Part shown: positions 1 through 11,269 of the stretch, piece after piece
Layout of the letters: each line of letters begins with the position of its first letter
Position numbering within the stretch: the first letter of the stretch is position 1
Assembly (NCBI GenBank): GCA_023053685.1
Contig: JALIGW010000001.1
Location: 162,046,047 to 162,110,046, forward strand
Direction: 5' to 3'
Length of the DNA stretch: 64,000 bases
Origin: Diadophis punctatus similis
Lineage: Eukaryota > Chordata > Lepidosauria > Squamata > Dipsadidae
Position numbers and translations under genes: made by a program
Notes under the pieces: generated by a model
The model's input: only the letters and a program-made list of their open reading frames with translations
The model's database searches: none
What the model was told of the DNA's origin: nothing

Positions 1-1791
1 TCCTCTACATAGTGGCTATGAAGGGTGGATGCTGATCTGGATGTTTCTAGAAATCTGGCAAGTGGTTTTCCACACCTGTTTTCAAGGTGGGAAATTTGAG
101 ATCTAAATAGCATAGGGCTTGAGCAGGTCAAAGTTGTTGGGGGACATAAAGAAGTAGTAAAATAAAATCATAAACACTCAGGAGAGGAAGACAAATATGT
201 TTCTTAAGTTATCCCAGAGGAGAATGGAGAGGTAGGATAGTGTAATGGGGCTGGGAGACCAAGGTTTGAGCCCACACTTAGTCATGATCACTCATTGCTG
301 ATATGACCTGTAGTCCATTATTCTATATTTTGACCAAGTGGCCATATTTATTAATATCTCTTTTTGACATTCAGTTAGAGGACTATAGTATAGTTTATTG
401 TGAATGTTGTAATAGCATGAAAGGGAGCCTCCCCATGGTACCTCTTCACTGTTGGCCAAAACATTGGAAAACTGAGATGTATAAATATGGATACAGTTTC
501 ACAGGGGATCATGGGATACACATCAAGAGCTCATCTGGACGTTTTTCTACATTTCAGGAATATAACTCAGCTGAAACCTTTCATATGCTTTTTCCTTGTA
601 CACAGTTCTGAAATTGTGTTTTTATGTTTATATTTGATTATCTTCTCCTTCAAAAGTGCATGTGCAAGACAGTTGATATTCTGATATTAGGGCCCCAAAA
701 GCAAATGCTTTAACAAGATAAATAATTGAGACTTTGTTGAAATCCAGTATTTTAAAATATTTCATCCATTTATTCATGCAATAACAATAATCTTTAGGGA
801 AAGCAAAATCTAAAAATTTTCAAATGCAGGATGGATGGTCTTACTTAATGATGAAATGGTCAATACAATTCCCTCAGTAATCTAGAACATAATGCCCAAA
901 GGCTCAGTTTAATTGTAGCCACTATGCAGCAGAGGAAAAAATTAAGAAGGAAATATGTTTGCCAGCTCCTCCTTAGTTGTCTCTTTTGTCTCATGAGTAC
1001 AATCAGCATTGGGTACATTGGCATTACTTCTATTAACTGATCCATTGCTAAATTTGGTCCATTTATTCTATATTAAATGTTTTTGTTTAATAAAGAGCCT
1101 TAGACTTTTTTTAAAAGCAAGTACTTTTGAAGTACTGAACGTCATTACAAATGACTATACTACAAAGAATGTAGTGTTGAATATAGGGGAGAAATGCCTC
1201 TATACACTCTTATGTCAATTATTTACTGAATGGGAATGCAGACACAGCTATGGCACTATTTTTGGATGTTTTTTAAAGGAAGGGCTATCTCAAAAGAACA
1301 TGCATGGGACAGCAGAATGGGAGAAATTTTGTTTTAAGGCTTCTATGTCCAAACCACCAAGTTGTTTTGTCGTATATCATCTAGTTGTGCATATAAATCA
1401 AGTTATACAAATTAAAGACATAAAGTAAACATCTCTGAATGACACTGTGTTGCATTCATTATCTGTATTGTTCCAGAATACAGCTATTGAAAGCTAAACT
1501 TTCAAATTGAAAGTTGATAGCACACAATCCAACTCCAACTGTGCTGAATTCATTTAAGGGATGGTGATCTAAGATGTAGCTTGAGCTAGTTTGGGTTGAT
1601 TCTTAATTAAACTGGTAGACAAGAGAGTTGCTTCTGATTTCAAAGACTGCCACCAGGAAAATAAATGCCTGAGGCAAAGCCTCTGGGGAGGTGGGTAGAG
1701 AAACCTATGCAGTGGAAGAGTCCAGTCTTTCTTCCCACCCATGCCCTTTATAGGGGGGAGCAAGTGCAAGCTTTAAAGTTGTGAGAGGAAT
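1..1791. other. Unique AT-rich DNA, no gene recognised
   Basis: I see no repeat family and no convincing exon here. The longest open frame is 139 codons at 1009-1428 on the plus strand. It has no recognisable domain and a composition typical of chance frames in AT-rich DNA. Confidence 0.5.
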
Positions 1792-1793
1792 TA

Positions 1794-2788
1794 CCGAATT
1801 TTTCGGAGTATAAGATGCACCGCAGTATAAGACGCACCTTAGTTTTGGGGGAGGAAAACAAGGAAAAAAGGCCTCTGCCTCCCAGCAATTTGCCAAACAG
1901 CAAACAGCAAACAGCACAGATGATATACACTGTTTGCTGTGTATTTCTGTGCATGTGTGCCTGACCCATAGAAATGGCAAAGAATTGGAGAAATGTACAT
2001 TATGACAGTATATTAATCCCATAAAGTTTTCTTAAATGTAATCACACTAACTCTTCCTAATTATTTAAATAGATCTACTCCAAACATGACTAAGTCAGGA
2101 TTTCTCAGCTGGCTTATTTTAATACTAATACTTAATACTAATACTTAATACTAGAAAAAGGACATTTCTGATTATACTTTTATAGATCTTTAAAATTGAT
2201 GTGGCTTTCTGGAAGTATTCTCTGCTATTTAAAAGAAGATACAATAGCACTGGGCCTCTTCAGAGCAAGCATTTATTTTAAAAAGCTTCTTCATTTTGTT
2301 AAGTTGTCTAGAACAATAATAAAGCAGTTTTTAAAAAATAAGTCTAATAATTTGAACACTCTACAAACATTTAACAAAATAACATATTAACAGAATCTGC
2401 CTCTACCTAGGATAGAACTCACAACCTTCTGATTGTGAGGCAAGAGCTCTATCTCTAAGCCACAGCAGATATAGCTTGCCTCCTTGCAATTTCAGCAGTC
2501 TAATATTGCCAGCAGTTTATCTCCCAGCAATTTGTCTCATCACAGCCACCATAGTTAGTTTCATTTTACCACATAGCTTGCAGTCAGCTGTAGGTCGGGA
2601 GGCAGATCATCTCTTCTTGTGCTCTTCTTGTGCTTTGCCCTGTTTGCTGCAAAGAGGTAAATTGCTGGCAGGCAGAGGCCAAAGGTGGGGGTGGGTGGGT
2701 GGGGCTACATTCGGTGTATAAGACACACCCAAGTTTTCACCCTCTTTTTGAGGGTAAAAAGGTGCGTCTTATACTCCGAAAAATATGG
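1794..2788. mobile_element. DNA transposon remnant with long terminal inverted repeats and TA target sites
   Basis: The left end reads ccgaatttttcggagtataa and the right end is its near reverse complement, ending ccgaaaaatatgg. A TA dinucleotide flanks each end (1792-1793 and 2789-2790), as expected for Tc1/mariner-type insertion. The inverted arms continue inward for about 100 bp, including a shared ggcctctgcctcccagcaa block near 1870 matched in reverse near 2655. The middle is unrelated filler that includes an antisense SINE fragment. No transposase frame is present, so this is a non-autonomous copy. Related ends occur at 40362-40798. Confidence 0.55.
2391..2475 (-). mobile_element. Fragment of a tRNA-derived SINE, antisense
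   Basis: Read on the minus strand, this matches the head of the SINE at 23381-23535: a tRNA-like box A region, then ttgtgagttctatcc resembling box B, then cctaggtagaggcag. It lies between the two arms of the surrounding inverted-repeat element, so it probably inserted into it. The CR1-like tail is missing. Confidence 0.55.
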
Positions 2789-2853
2789 TACTTTAAAGTC
2801 ACACAGGAGACACTTTTAAGGAATGAAACCTACATGAATGAAATAACTTAGAC

Positions 2854-2989
2854 CAGTGTTTCCCAACCTTGGCAAGTTGAAGATGTCTGGACTTCAACTC
2901 CCAGAATTCCCCAGCCAGCGAATGCTGGCTGGGGAATTCTGGGAGTTGAAGTCCAGACATCTTCAACTTGCCAAGGTTGGGAAACACTG
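2854..2989. mobile_element. Perfect-hairpin hAT-type MITE (136 bp)
   Basis: Two 66-bp arms are exact reverse complements around a 4-base loop (gaat). The ends are cagtgtttcccaacc and its complement, a hAT-like terminus beginning CAG and ending CTG. An exact 8-bp target duplication, acttagac, flanks it (2846-2853 and 2990-2997). There is no coding capacity. Eroded relatives occur at 43513-43596, 43787-43886 and 61437-61504. Identical arms suggest recent insertion or arm homogenisation. Confidence 0.85.
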
Positions 2990-2997
2990 ACTTAGAC

Positions 2998-3405
2998 TGT
3001 ATCTCCTTTTATTGCAAAGAAATTAGTGACTTACAAGACTGTTCTTGAGATTTCATTATAGTTTTTTGTTTTAAAAATAAACATTTTTAATATACAAAAT
3101 GCCAGTTATGTAAAGCTATGCATACAATAGTCCCAGAAGCTGTCATTTTGATTGATGGTGTGAATTTCCTCTTCATCACAGCCATGTTAATGGTTGTATT
3201 GGCTCCTTAGGGTTTTTTCTTAAAGTAGCCCTACAAGTAATGAAAATAGTAGAAAACATGCCCAGATAAAACCTTTTGTCAGCAGAAGCAGTAAAAAAAA
3301 CATGAATGGAAAAGAGCCAGCAAACACAGCCATCAGAACCTGATACTTCTAGTTTAAATTGTCTTTCTGTTTTTAAACAGTCTACTACTTTTTGGAAACC
3401 CTCTA
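2998..3405. other. Unique DNA
   Basis: No gene, repeat family or splice-flanked open frame was recognised in this stretch. Confidence 0.4.
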
Positions 3406-3622
3406 AGCAATAGCACTTAGACTTAAGACACAGTGCATTTACAGCCCTCTCTAAGCAGTTTATAGAGTCAGCATATTACCCCCAACAATCTGGATCCTCA
3501 TTTTACAGACCTCAGAAGGATGGAAGGCTGAGTCAACCTTGAGCATGGTGAGATTCGATCTGCCAAATTGCAGGCATCTGGCTATCAGCAAAAGTAGCCT
3601 CTAACTGTGCCACTGTGGCTCA
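3406..3622 (-). mobile_element. tRNA-derived SINE (GCTATT-tail family), antisense
   Basis: On the minus strand it runs from a tRNA-like head (tgagccacagtggcacag) through the family-specific centre (ggctgagtcaacc as seen on plus, caatctggatcc) to a tail that is agcaatagcac on plus. Other copies lie at 13317, 27672, 30206, 34193 and 53549. The shared body and the tgctattgctatt tail define the family. It is diverged and non-coding. Confidence 0.75.
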
Positions 3623-5355
3623 TAGGTCTACTGTTCTTCCAGAGCCTGCATAATCACTGAATGGTGCTTGTGATGCCTCTATTGAAGCTAGGGGCCTAAT
3701 CTCTCCTATGGCCCATAACAAAATGGCTCTAGAGAGGAGCCCTAAGTGACTTGAGCAGAGGCGCGTGATTCTAGTAGATTAAAATGACCAATAGGAGCTC
3801 GACTGATGTCATTTCCTGACTATCTCCTCGCCAACATTGTCAATGAAGTATTGTAGAATGATTGTATAGTAAAACTTCTAGCGGAAATACATTATGACAT
3901 TGGGACAGGTAAATATGAACATACGGTGCCTCTGCAATAGGCAGGGGATGAGGCAATGTCCTATAAAAATGATTAGTGGGATGTTTTTGAGATGCCTCGA
4001 TGAACTTCTAGTTTTGATCTCTTTCGTAGAACAATAATCTTCTTGAGGAGAAAATGAACAGCAAGTAAAACATCTTCATTATTATTATTAAAATTTCTAT
4101 GCCACCCAACTCCCAGAGGGACTTCATGGTAGTATGGCAATGATGAAGATAACCACACAATTCTTAAACATACATAACCATAGACATGCATATACCATAA
4201 GCTTAACATAACCCACAACGATAGCCTTTTCCTCTTCCCAATCTCTGCACTGTAGTATCCATACATTGTATAAATGTATGGTAATCCATGATGCATATTG
4301 CAGATAATATTTGTGTTTATTTGTATTGTTGACTTTCCAAAAAAATTTAAGTCTCCAGGCAATTTGTTGGATCAATAAGGCTAGACCAAATTTAAATGAG
4401 ACATTTTGACTTCACAGCAATATTATTTTGCAAGGCAAGCATCTCTGCTCTGACAGCAGTTTTAGTACCCAATTCTGAAGTTTTAGATTACAACTGGCAG
4501 AAGACAGATATAGACAGATCAAAGGAATAATATACCCTTTTTATATTCGGCAAATTATTTTGTCCTATATAAGAGTTGGACAGTACAGCCCAACTTTTAT
4601 GCCACTGCCAGCTAAAACAAAACATTGCTTACTTTTAGAAAGTGACAAAATTAAACTTGAACAGTACTCTAAGGGTAGTGTATTAGTAGATTAAATCACA
4701 ACTGACTGCATAAAGAAAAACCCTGTTTTGTTCTCTACATAATATACTCATTTTTTCCTTCTGTTCAAGAAGGTATTTCTCAATGTATGCATGTTAAGAA
4801 AAACCCTATGACTAACATGCACTCTGTAAACCCATGTGGAAAAGTATTGAAGTGTGGAGTTTTGCTTTGTACCTGCAATAGTCACCGCATGGATTCCCAA
4901 TCTCTTGGGCACACTTAATGTAACTCTTTGATTCATAGCTGTTCTTTGCTCTTTGCTGAAACATCTCCAACCTGATCCACTTCAGAAGTACTGAGAAGTC
5001 AGTTTCCAGCTGGTTGATTGCTGAAGTCCTGACAAACCTTCAGGGAACCAGTTTGGGAAATGCTCGTGAATTAGTTCCACTAAAGATGAAAGTTTATGAA
5101 TTTTGTAAGGATTGAATGATCATCTGCTTATGTGACTTAAGAAGGAGGGAGGAAATCTATGACATCCTAGTAAATATACTAGGTGCTGCAAGAATAAATC
5201 TGGCAGCCAATTTGAAATGGGCTACGATCTTGAAAGTTTATGACTGTCTTACTAGGTTTTGACAAATGGCAGAAATGAATGGATTTTAGATTGCAAAGCG
5301 TGGCAATCTGTGGATAATTTTAGAGAATGAAGCACTGTTTATCTGTAACAATATG
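3623..5355. other. Mostly unique DNA with a short LINE 3'-end scrap
   Basis: Around 4058-4130, read on minus, there is a short resemblance to the LINE 3' end seen at 14860-14995 (cccaactcccagaggga on plus) preceded by an ATT run. Elsewhere no repeat or exon was recognised. Open frames of 62-129 codons show no domain. Confidence 0.4.
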
Positions 5356-5397
5356 TATTATTATTATTATTAGTAGTAGTAGTAGTAGAAGTAGTAG

Positions 5398-5431
<34 letters not shown>

Positions 5432-5443
5432 GCTACTACTACT
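5356..5443. repeat. Compound trinucleotide microsatellite forming an inverted repeat
   Basis: A short TAT run is followed by a TAG run (about 5371-5399) and then an ACT/CTA run (5399-5443). TAG and CTA are reverse complements, so the two halves can pair as a hairpin. It abuts the 3' side of the antisense R4-type LINE, whose tail may have seeded it. Confidence 0.85.
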
Positions 5444-5445
5444 AT

Positions 5446-6432
5446 GGTTAATCTTCAATTTGATTCACAGTCTGGGACTGGTAAAAACTTAACAGTTGAA
5501 TTCCTAACCAAGGACCTAAAAGCTGTTAAGGCAGGGGTGTCAAATTTGATTTAATTGAGGGCCACATCAGGGTTGTGTTTGACCTTGGGGGTCCGGGATG
5601 GGTGTGGCCAGGGTAGGCATGGCCAGCTCAACATCACTTATGTCGGGGGAGCCTATGGTGGCCCAAGCGCTCTGCCAGAGAAAATGGGCTCCCTTAGCTC
5701 CGTTTTCGGCTGTGGTGGCCTCCTGCAACACTCTGGCAGTGAAAACGGAGCTTGGGAGGACTGCACATGGTCCTCCCATGCTCTGTTTTTGCTAGCATAG
5801 GCACTGCAGGCCAGTCCTTCGCTGTTTCCAGGTCAGCCCTGCAGGCTAGATCTAAGCATCCTGTGGGCCACATCCGGCCTGCGGGCCTTGAGTTTGACAC
5901 CCCTGTGTTAAGGTAATGACTGAGTATATAGGCAGTTCTGAGTAAGGATTGGGATTGTTGTTGTTTTTTGCAAAGTCAAGATATTCAGGTCTAATAAGTT
6001 CAAAATTTCCATATATCTAGGCAACCCTTTGTGTATTGCTCCAAGGGATCCTGTTATTATTGGTACAACCATTGATTTCTTCCTCAACAATTGCTCAACT
6101 TCAATTTACAGATCACAATATTTTGTTATTTTTTTCTAGCTGTTTCTCTTTAATTTGTGGATCACCTGGTATGCAATACCAATGAACCAGGCCTTTTCTT
6201 TTTCACAATAGTGATGTCAGGTGTGTGGGGGCCAGGTGTCTGTCTGTTTGGATCCGAAGGTCCCACAGGATCTGTTCTTTTTCAGGAACTTTGTCAACTT
6301 GGTGTTCCCAGTAATTTTTGCTGCATTCAAGCCCAAAATTTGGCAAAGCTTCCAATATATGATTTTGACAACTCGATCATGATGTTGTAGATAATCAGTC
6401 AGTGAAATTTTGCTGCAGACACTGATAAGATG
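5446..6432 (-). pseudogene. R4/Dong-type LINE ORF C-terminus, antisense, split by a hAT insertion
   Basis: The minus-strand translation of 6432-5914 gives HHDRVVKIIYWKLCQILGL, then in a shifted frame TPDITIVKKK, then KKSMVVPIITGSLGAIHKGL and LDLNILTLQKTT. This order (an HDRV motif, an H-x-PD motif, a conserved PI/GA segment) resembles the end of R4-clade LINE proteins, where PD belongs to a restriction-enzyme-like endonuclease. Several stops and frame changes make it a dead copy. A hAT element (5532-5905) interrupts it near its 3' end, and the LINE seems to resume at 5446-5523. Trinucleotide repeats lie at both outer edges, GAT near 6430-6450 and TAG/ACT at 5356-5443. The Dong branch is known to target trinucleotide repeats, so this may be meaningful. 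Clade assignment is by motif memory, not search. Confidence 0.6.
5532..5905. mobile_element. hAT-type MITE (374 bp) with perfect 8-bp target duplication
   Basis: The terminal inverted repeats are caggggtgtcaaa and tttgacacccctg. The exact duplication tgttaagg flanks it at 5524-5531 and 5906-5913. The interior is GC-rich with gggccacat in inverted orientation near both ends. There is no transposase; open frames of 60-80 codons on both strands are by-products. It interrupts the antisense R4-type LINE and is therefore younger than it. Confidence 0.88.
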
Positions 6433-6755
6433 ATGATGATGATGATGATTTGTAGGTATTATTTTCAATATTCTAAGTTTTTGTTACTGTAACAAAATTT
6501 ACCTCACCCCCCGAGGCAAATTTCAATGTGATCCTCCCATTTTTCCAATGGCTTCTTTCATATCTGTATTTCACCCAAAAAATATTGCATAAGAAACATG
6601 TAGTAACAGCATAATATCTTGACTGGTTGTGTTAGGAGCAGTTCATCTGGAAGCATTCTAAGATAGATCATGTACACTCACAGTTTATGAACTTCTACAA
6701 CTCTGTTTACCCAACCAATTTGACCTGACATCTATCTACTGTGTTTATATATAAA
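6433..6755. other. GAT run and unique DNA
   Basis: A short GAT trinucleotide run at about 6430-6450 is followed by sequence with no recognised gene or repeat. Confidence 0.4.
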
Positions 6756-7112
6756 CAGAGGTGGGTTCCTCCCGGTTCGGACTGGTTCGCCTGAACCGGT
6801 AGCGATCTGCTGGTGATGTCACGATGATGTCACAGAACCAGTTCGGTCGGTGCCGGTCCGTGGGCACTGCCATCTTTTTTTTTTAATGGATTTTTTTGGG
6901 GGGAATTTTTAAATTTTTTCTTCTTCTGAGCATGCACAGAAGCCGAGTTTCTGGCACTGTGCATGCGGTCGCCATCTTGTTTTTGGCTTTTTTTTTATTT
7001 TTTGGCACTGTGCATGTGCGCGTGCACCAAGTGCACGTGCGCCCATGAGGCACGCCCACACGGCGCGGGAGGAAGCAAACCGGGTAGCGAGGTAAGTTAG
7101 AACTCACCCCTG
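6756..7112. mobile_element. hAT-type MITE of the GGTGGGTTCC family
   Basis: The left end is cagaggtgggttcctcccgg and the right end is gaactcacccctg. Flanking octamers are tatataaa and tatataag, a 7/8 target duplication. The interior has the family's CCGGTAGCG segment, T-runs and repeated gcatgc motifs. It is non-coding. Other members lie at 8951, 12488, 38651, 41710, 44461 and 56102, with looser relatives at 25763 and 33887. Confidence 0.8.
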
Positions 7113-7164
7113 TATATAAGCATAATTAGCAGGTAAAGTCAACAACAAAGTTAAACTTCAAAGC

Positions 7165-8600
7165 CCTCTATTAACAATCTTTTATTGTATTTCACTCACA
7201 GAAAGTCCACAACAGCTTCTAATCTACCATAAACCTCCACAATCTCTGTCTCTGGTCTGTCCAGGATCAAATATACTTATTTGATTATTAATAATAAGGC
7301 TTTTCCTTTAACTGGGATCTTTCCCAAGAATTAGATCTCATTCCCCGACATCATAAGTCACTGTTATAGATATCTCAGCAGCATTTGTTAAAAATAGTCC
7401 TACAGATTGAAACACATCTCTTAACATTTGTTTTCCAGTTAAATATAATGTCCATTCTCCAATTCCCATCATTTTCCTTAAGAAAGTCCAGTTCATCACT
7501 CATCAGTTCTGTCAACTCTAAGTGTAGTTTTTTAACCTTCTCCAACAAGCCTGCAGTTTCCTTCTCCTTCAAATCTGCCATCAACAAATTAGACCCCAAT
7601 CCAATTTTAAGTCCGGTTTAACTGCTCTTACTTGTATCTAGATATTATCTTTGAGATGATTTAAAATCATTGTTGTTTTATCAAATTTTTATTTAAGTTT
7701 TCAATTTGAACTTTTAAGTTGAAAAGCATTTTCCCCAAAGGCTTCCCAAAGGGCTTTATCCTCAAGTTGATGCATTGTTTGCATTTTTTAATGTAATCCA
7801 AGACTCTCCTACAACTGAGCTTTTACAACGAAGCATAAACAGTTCCTCTCAAGGACAGGAGAATTAGATGTAGCATAACAAAATGACCTCAAAGAATGTT
7901 GAGATAATATTTCCCACAATAAAAATGAATAGAAAAAAATGAAATTTCTATCAAAGGTTAAAAAAAAAATAAGACCAGAGTTTTCAAAAATTAATAGAAT
8001 GCAAAATCCTTGTGGGGAAATCCAGTGAAATGTAAATCAAATCAGATCACTTTCAATACCCAGGAAATCACCAATGACTTCCAAACTGAGAAAGCAAAAA
8101 TGATTCTTAATGGCAAAATAAAGCAGTAAAAATGCCAAAAATTCATGTTAAAATCCAGTAAGAGGTTAGAATAAATCAGCATTCAACCAGTTGATTAACA
8201 TTTAAAGATAAGAATCAAAATGAAAAAGAAAAATTCAAAATGTGCAATTAAAACCAAGGCGTTCTTAAAACAAATAACTGAAAGAAAAAGATAGAAACCC
8301 AAAAATTGCAATTGTTGAGATTTCACTTCCCAGATAGGTCCACCATCATCCAAGAGTCATCTTGGGTCATTCCTAATTGCTCCCAGTCAAATCTGGCGAG
8401 TATGTCATCAAAGAACCAGCTTTGGCATCAAAATCAGCTGTTAGTCAGCAGGAGAAAAAAATCACCCTGTTCAGCATACCATTTTCAGAGGACTCAACAT
8501 TAGTATTAATATCTTATTGTAAAAGTTTTAAAATTCCAAAAGTTTATAAATTGACTTTTAGTCCATTTATAACTTTCTAAGATGAGAATTGTAGTTAGCT
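7165..8600 (-). mobile_element. Possible antisense L1 5' region and ORF1-like remnant
   Basis: On the minus strand, 7599-7375 reads MADLKEKETAGLLEKVKKLH and then ELTELMSDELDFLKEN, a charged, heptad-like stretch resembling the coiled coil of LINE-1 ORF1 proteins. The surrounding sequence is A/T-skewed and lacks a host-gene signature. I could not find an RNA-binding domain or element ends, so this is tentative; unique DNA is the alternative. Confidence 0.3.
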
Positions 8601-8950
8601 TTTTGCTGTTTACTTAAGATTCTTTAAGTTTTTAAGTTTATAGTTAAAAATTTCTTTCATTTGGAATTATATGATTCCGCTGACCCATGAACACTAACCT
8701 GATGTTTTGACAGTTGGCATTTCAAAGGTCTCTAATAGCTTACAAGTAGTTAATGAGTAGTGAGAATTATGTTAATTTCTAAATGTAATTTTTCTTCTTC
8801 CATGTCTAGATCAAACTTTAAAATGCCAAAATGAAGCCTCCATCTTGGTTTTGTCATTGACTAAAAATAAGTCATTATTGGTACATATTTCTGGTAGTAG
8901 CTGACATACCAGCTGATGGACCGGGCCCCACATTCACATAGCATGTTGTT

Positions 8951-9181
8951 CAGTAGTGGGTTCTAAATCCCATCACTACTGGTTCACTCATGAGTACGCA
9001 CGCACTCACAGGTGTGCGGGATGCTTCTGTGTAGAAGCGTCCCAGGCAGGTGGGCGGAGCGTCCTGGATGGGTGGGCGGAGCATCCTGGGCGGGTGGGCA
9101 GAGCATCCTGGGCGGGTGGGCGGAGCATCCCTCCACTACCGATTCACAGAACCAGGCCAAACCGGGAGCAACCCACCGCTG
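8951..9181. mobile_element. Short hAT-type MITE with internal tandem repeats
   Basis: The ends are cagtagtgggttctaaatcc and gcaacccaccgctg. Flanking octamers are atgttgtt and atgttgct (7/8). The interior contains about four imperfect copies of gggcgggtgggcggagcatc (9046-9130). It is a member of the GGTGGGTTCC family. Confidence 0.8.
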
Positions 9182-9189
9182 ATGTTGCT

Positions 9190-10036
9190 ATCCACTAAGC
9201 GCCTCCACTTGAGCATATTGGTTTTACATTTAGACACTCCAATTCTCAACCTATTCAAATGTGATTAAAAAGTGAGGATTGCAAACTTAGTGTTCTACTG
9301 CAGTTATGAGCAAGATGGCTAATCCCATCATCTCTTGGTCCTCAAATTTGCAGAAAACTGTTGTGCTGAAGTCTCCTTGCAGGAAGCAGCTGTCCAGAAG
9401 ATACAATATATGGGTGATCTTATGGGGAACTGGTCTAATTGCCATAGTCTTCGATTTGCTATATATCCCCTGAAAATCACTGAGTTTACATATTCTTAAA
9501 CAATATGATTAATTTGGTTTTCATTTAGTGAGATATATGAATGAAAATTTGCAAGATATGTTTTATGAATTAATGTGATATGTTAATTTGGATAATTGTG
9601 GCTTATTTACAAATCATAAACAAACTATGGTTTAGCACAATTTGAAATCACTCTCTATTGTTTTCTTTTATAAAAAAAATTGCAAGAAAGCCAAGTTTTT
9701 CTTTTAAAATATTTGCCAGAGGTAAAAATCAAACACAGTTGGGCTAGATATGTACATGCAAGGGGCTTTTTAAATTTCATTTTTAGATATGGCTGTTCAC
9801 TTTAGTTGACTTCATATCATTTTGTAGCTGCCATATGACTGAACATTCGTTTTATTGCATCTTACAGTTTATGATGAGGAAATTATGCTAAATTGCCCAG
9901 GGGAATGGTTGTGATTAAACTATTTGTTGTTGTTTCCTCAACTAAATTAACTTATTCTCCAAAAGAACCATACCTGGAATGTAGACATAATGTTCTGATA
10001 TATTTCTCAAATGATTGGAATCTGGGGAAGTGACAG

Positions 10037-10037
<1 letters not shown>
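9190..10037. other. Unique AT-rich DNA
   Basis: No repeat family, exon or RNA gene was recognised. Confidence 0.4.

Positions 10038-10128
<91 letters not shown>
10038..10128. repeat. (CT)n microsatellite, about 91 bp
   Basis: An essentially uninterrupted CT dinucleotide run. On the minus strand it produces an artefactual Arg-Glu repeat frame. Confidence 0.97.
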
Positions 10129-10130
<2 letters not shown>

Positions 10131-11269
10131 AGTTTGTTGGATAAAAGTTTGGGCTGCCTTGCAAATCTAACCTTGTGATTTGGGTCACTTAAATGGCTGA
10201 TCTGGTTTAGTTCCTGATAAACTGGCAGAGGCATTAAAACTCCTCTCTTTGCAATGCTGAGTTTGTATGAAGCATCAGATCTTATCAAATGAAGTCTACT
10301 TCACATACAAAAAAAACCCCTTCTATCCCACCCACAAGGTTCTCCCAAACTTTTAGTTCTTTGGAACTTTGGAGGCACAAATGAGACTGAATCCTTAAAA
10401 TATAAGATTTCCCCTTCGATAAAATCCTTTCATATCATTTTCTAAACAGACAGACTGTTATGTCATACAAGTCTTTAGGAATAGCCATACTTTAGCATAA
10501 TTAATAAAATAAAGAAAATGTGGTCAGTATGTCTTATGCTGTAGCAAGTCAATAATAAAAACATTGTTTTTACAACTCTATGAGGCTCAACATGTCCATA
10601 ATTGTTATTGTATGAGGAGACCTGTGATAGTCTAAAACTAGTCAAAATGTAGGAGTCTGATAACATCTTTTCAGACAAACATGTTTTATCAAAAAGCATT
10701 TTACTTATCAGATTCCTTCTGCTTTTTCACATAATTGCCAAGTTACTCTTAAATGCTGAAGTCTGAATCCATCCCTTTAGAATGGCAGCTTAACAGATGG
10801 TATATAGAAGGGGAAGCAATCTTTTAAATAAAACTAGGTAGACAGAATTTTTAATGGTGTGAATCCTGTTTGCTGCTTGCCTTTTCTGTATAATTACCTT
10901 GTCTCAAAGTTTTGTTTTGCTTATATTCTGAGGGCTGCTCAACTTAATTCAAATTCGAATTAGTCATATATACAGTGAACCTACTGAAAACAGTGGGATT
11001 TAAATTAAGCATGACTAACTTGACACAAATTCCAAAGATTTCAGTGGGCCTACTGACTGCAATTACATCCAGTTTAAAGTTGTTTTTTAAGGCACTCCAT
11101 AAATGCCTATACAGTTTTAATGATCAGTTCTGAAAAACGGTCCTAAACCCCCTCTTTAAATATTTTGCTAAACTAGAACGGATGGTGATTCTAACTGGGA
11201 CTGCACACTGACCTATTCTGATATGCTTTCTCATTTTGCTGGTTGAAATCATGGTCTGAAACGAGTTTT
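10129..11269. other. Unique AT-rich DNA
   Basis: Nothing recognised. Minus-strand frames of 60-75 codons lack domains or splice context. Confidence 0.4.

Noticed and set aside
1009..1428. 139-codon plus-strand frame
   Set aside because: No domain, no splice context, and composition typical of AT-rich non-coding DNA.
10007..10288. Arg-Glu repeat protein on the minus strand
   Set aside because: It is a direct translation of the CT microsatellite.
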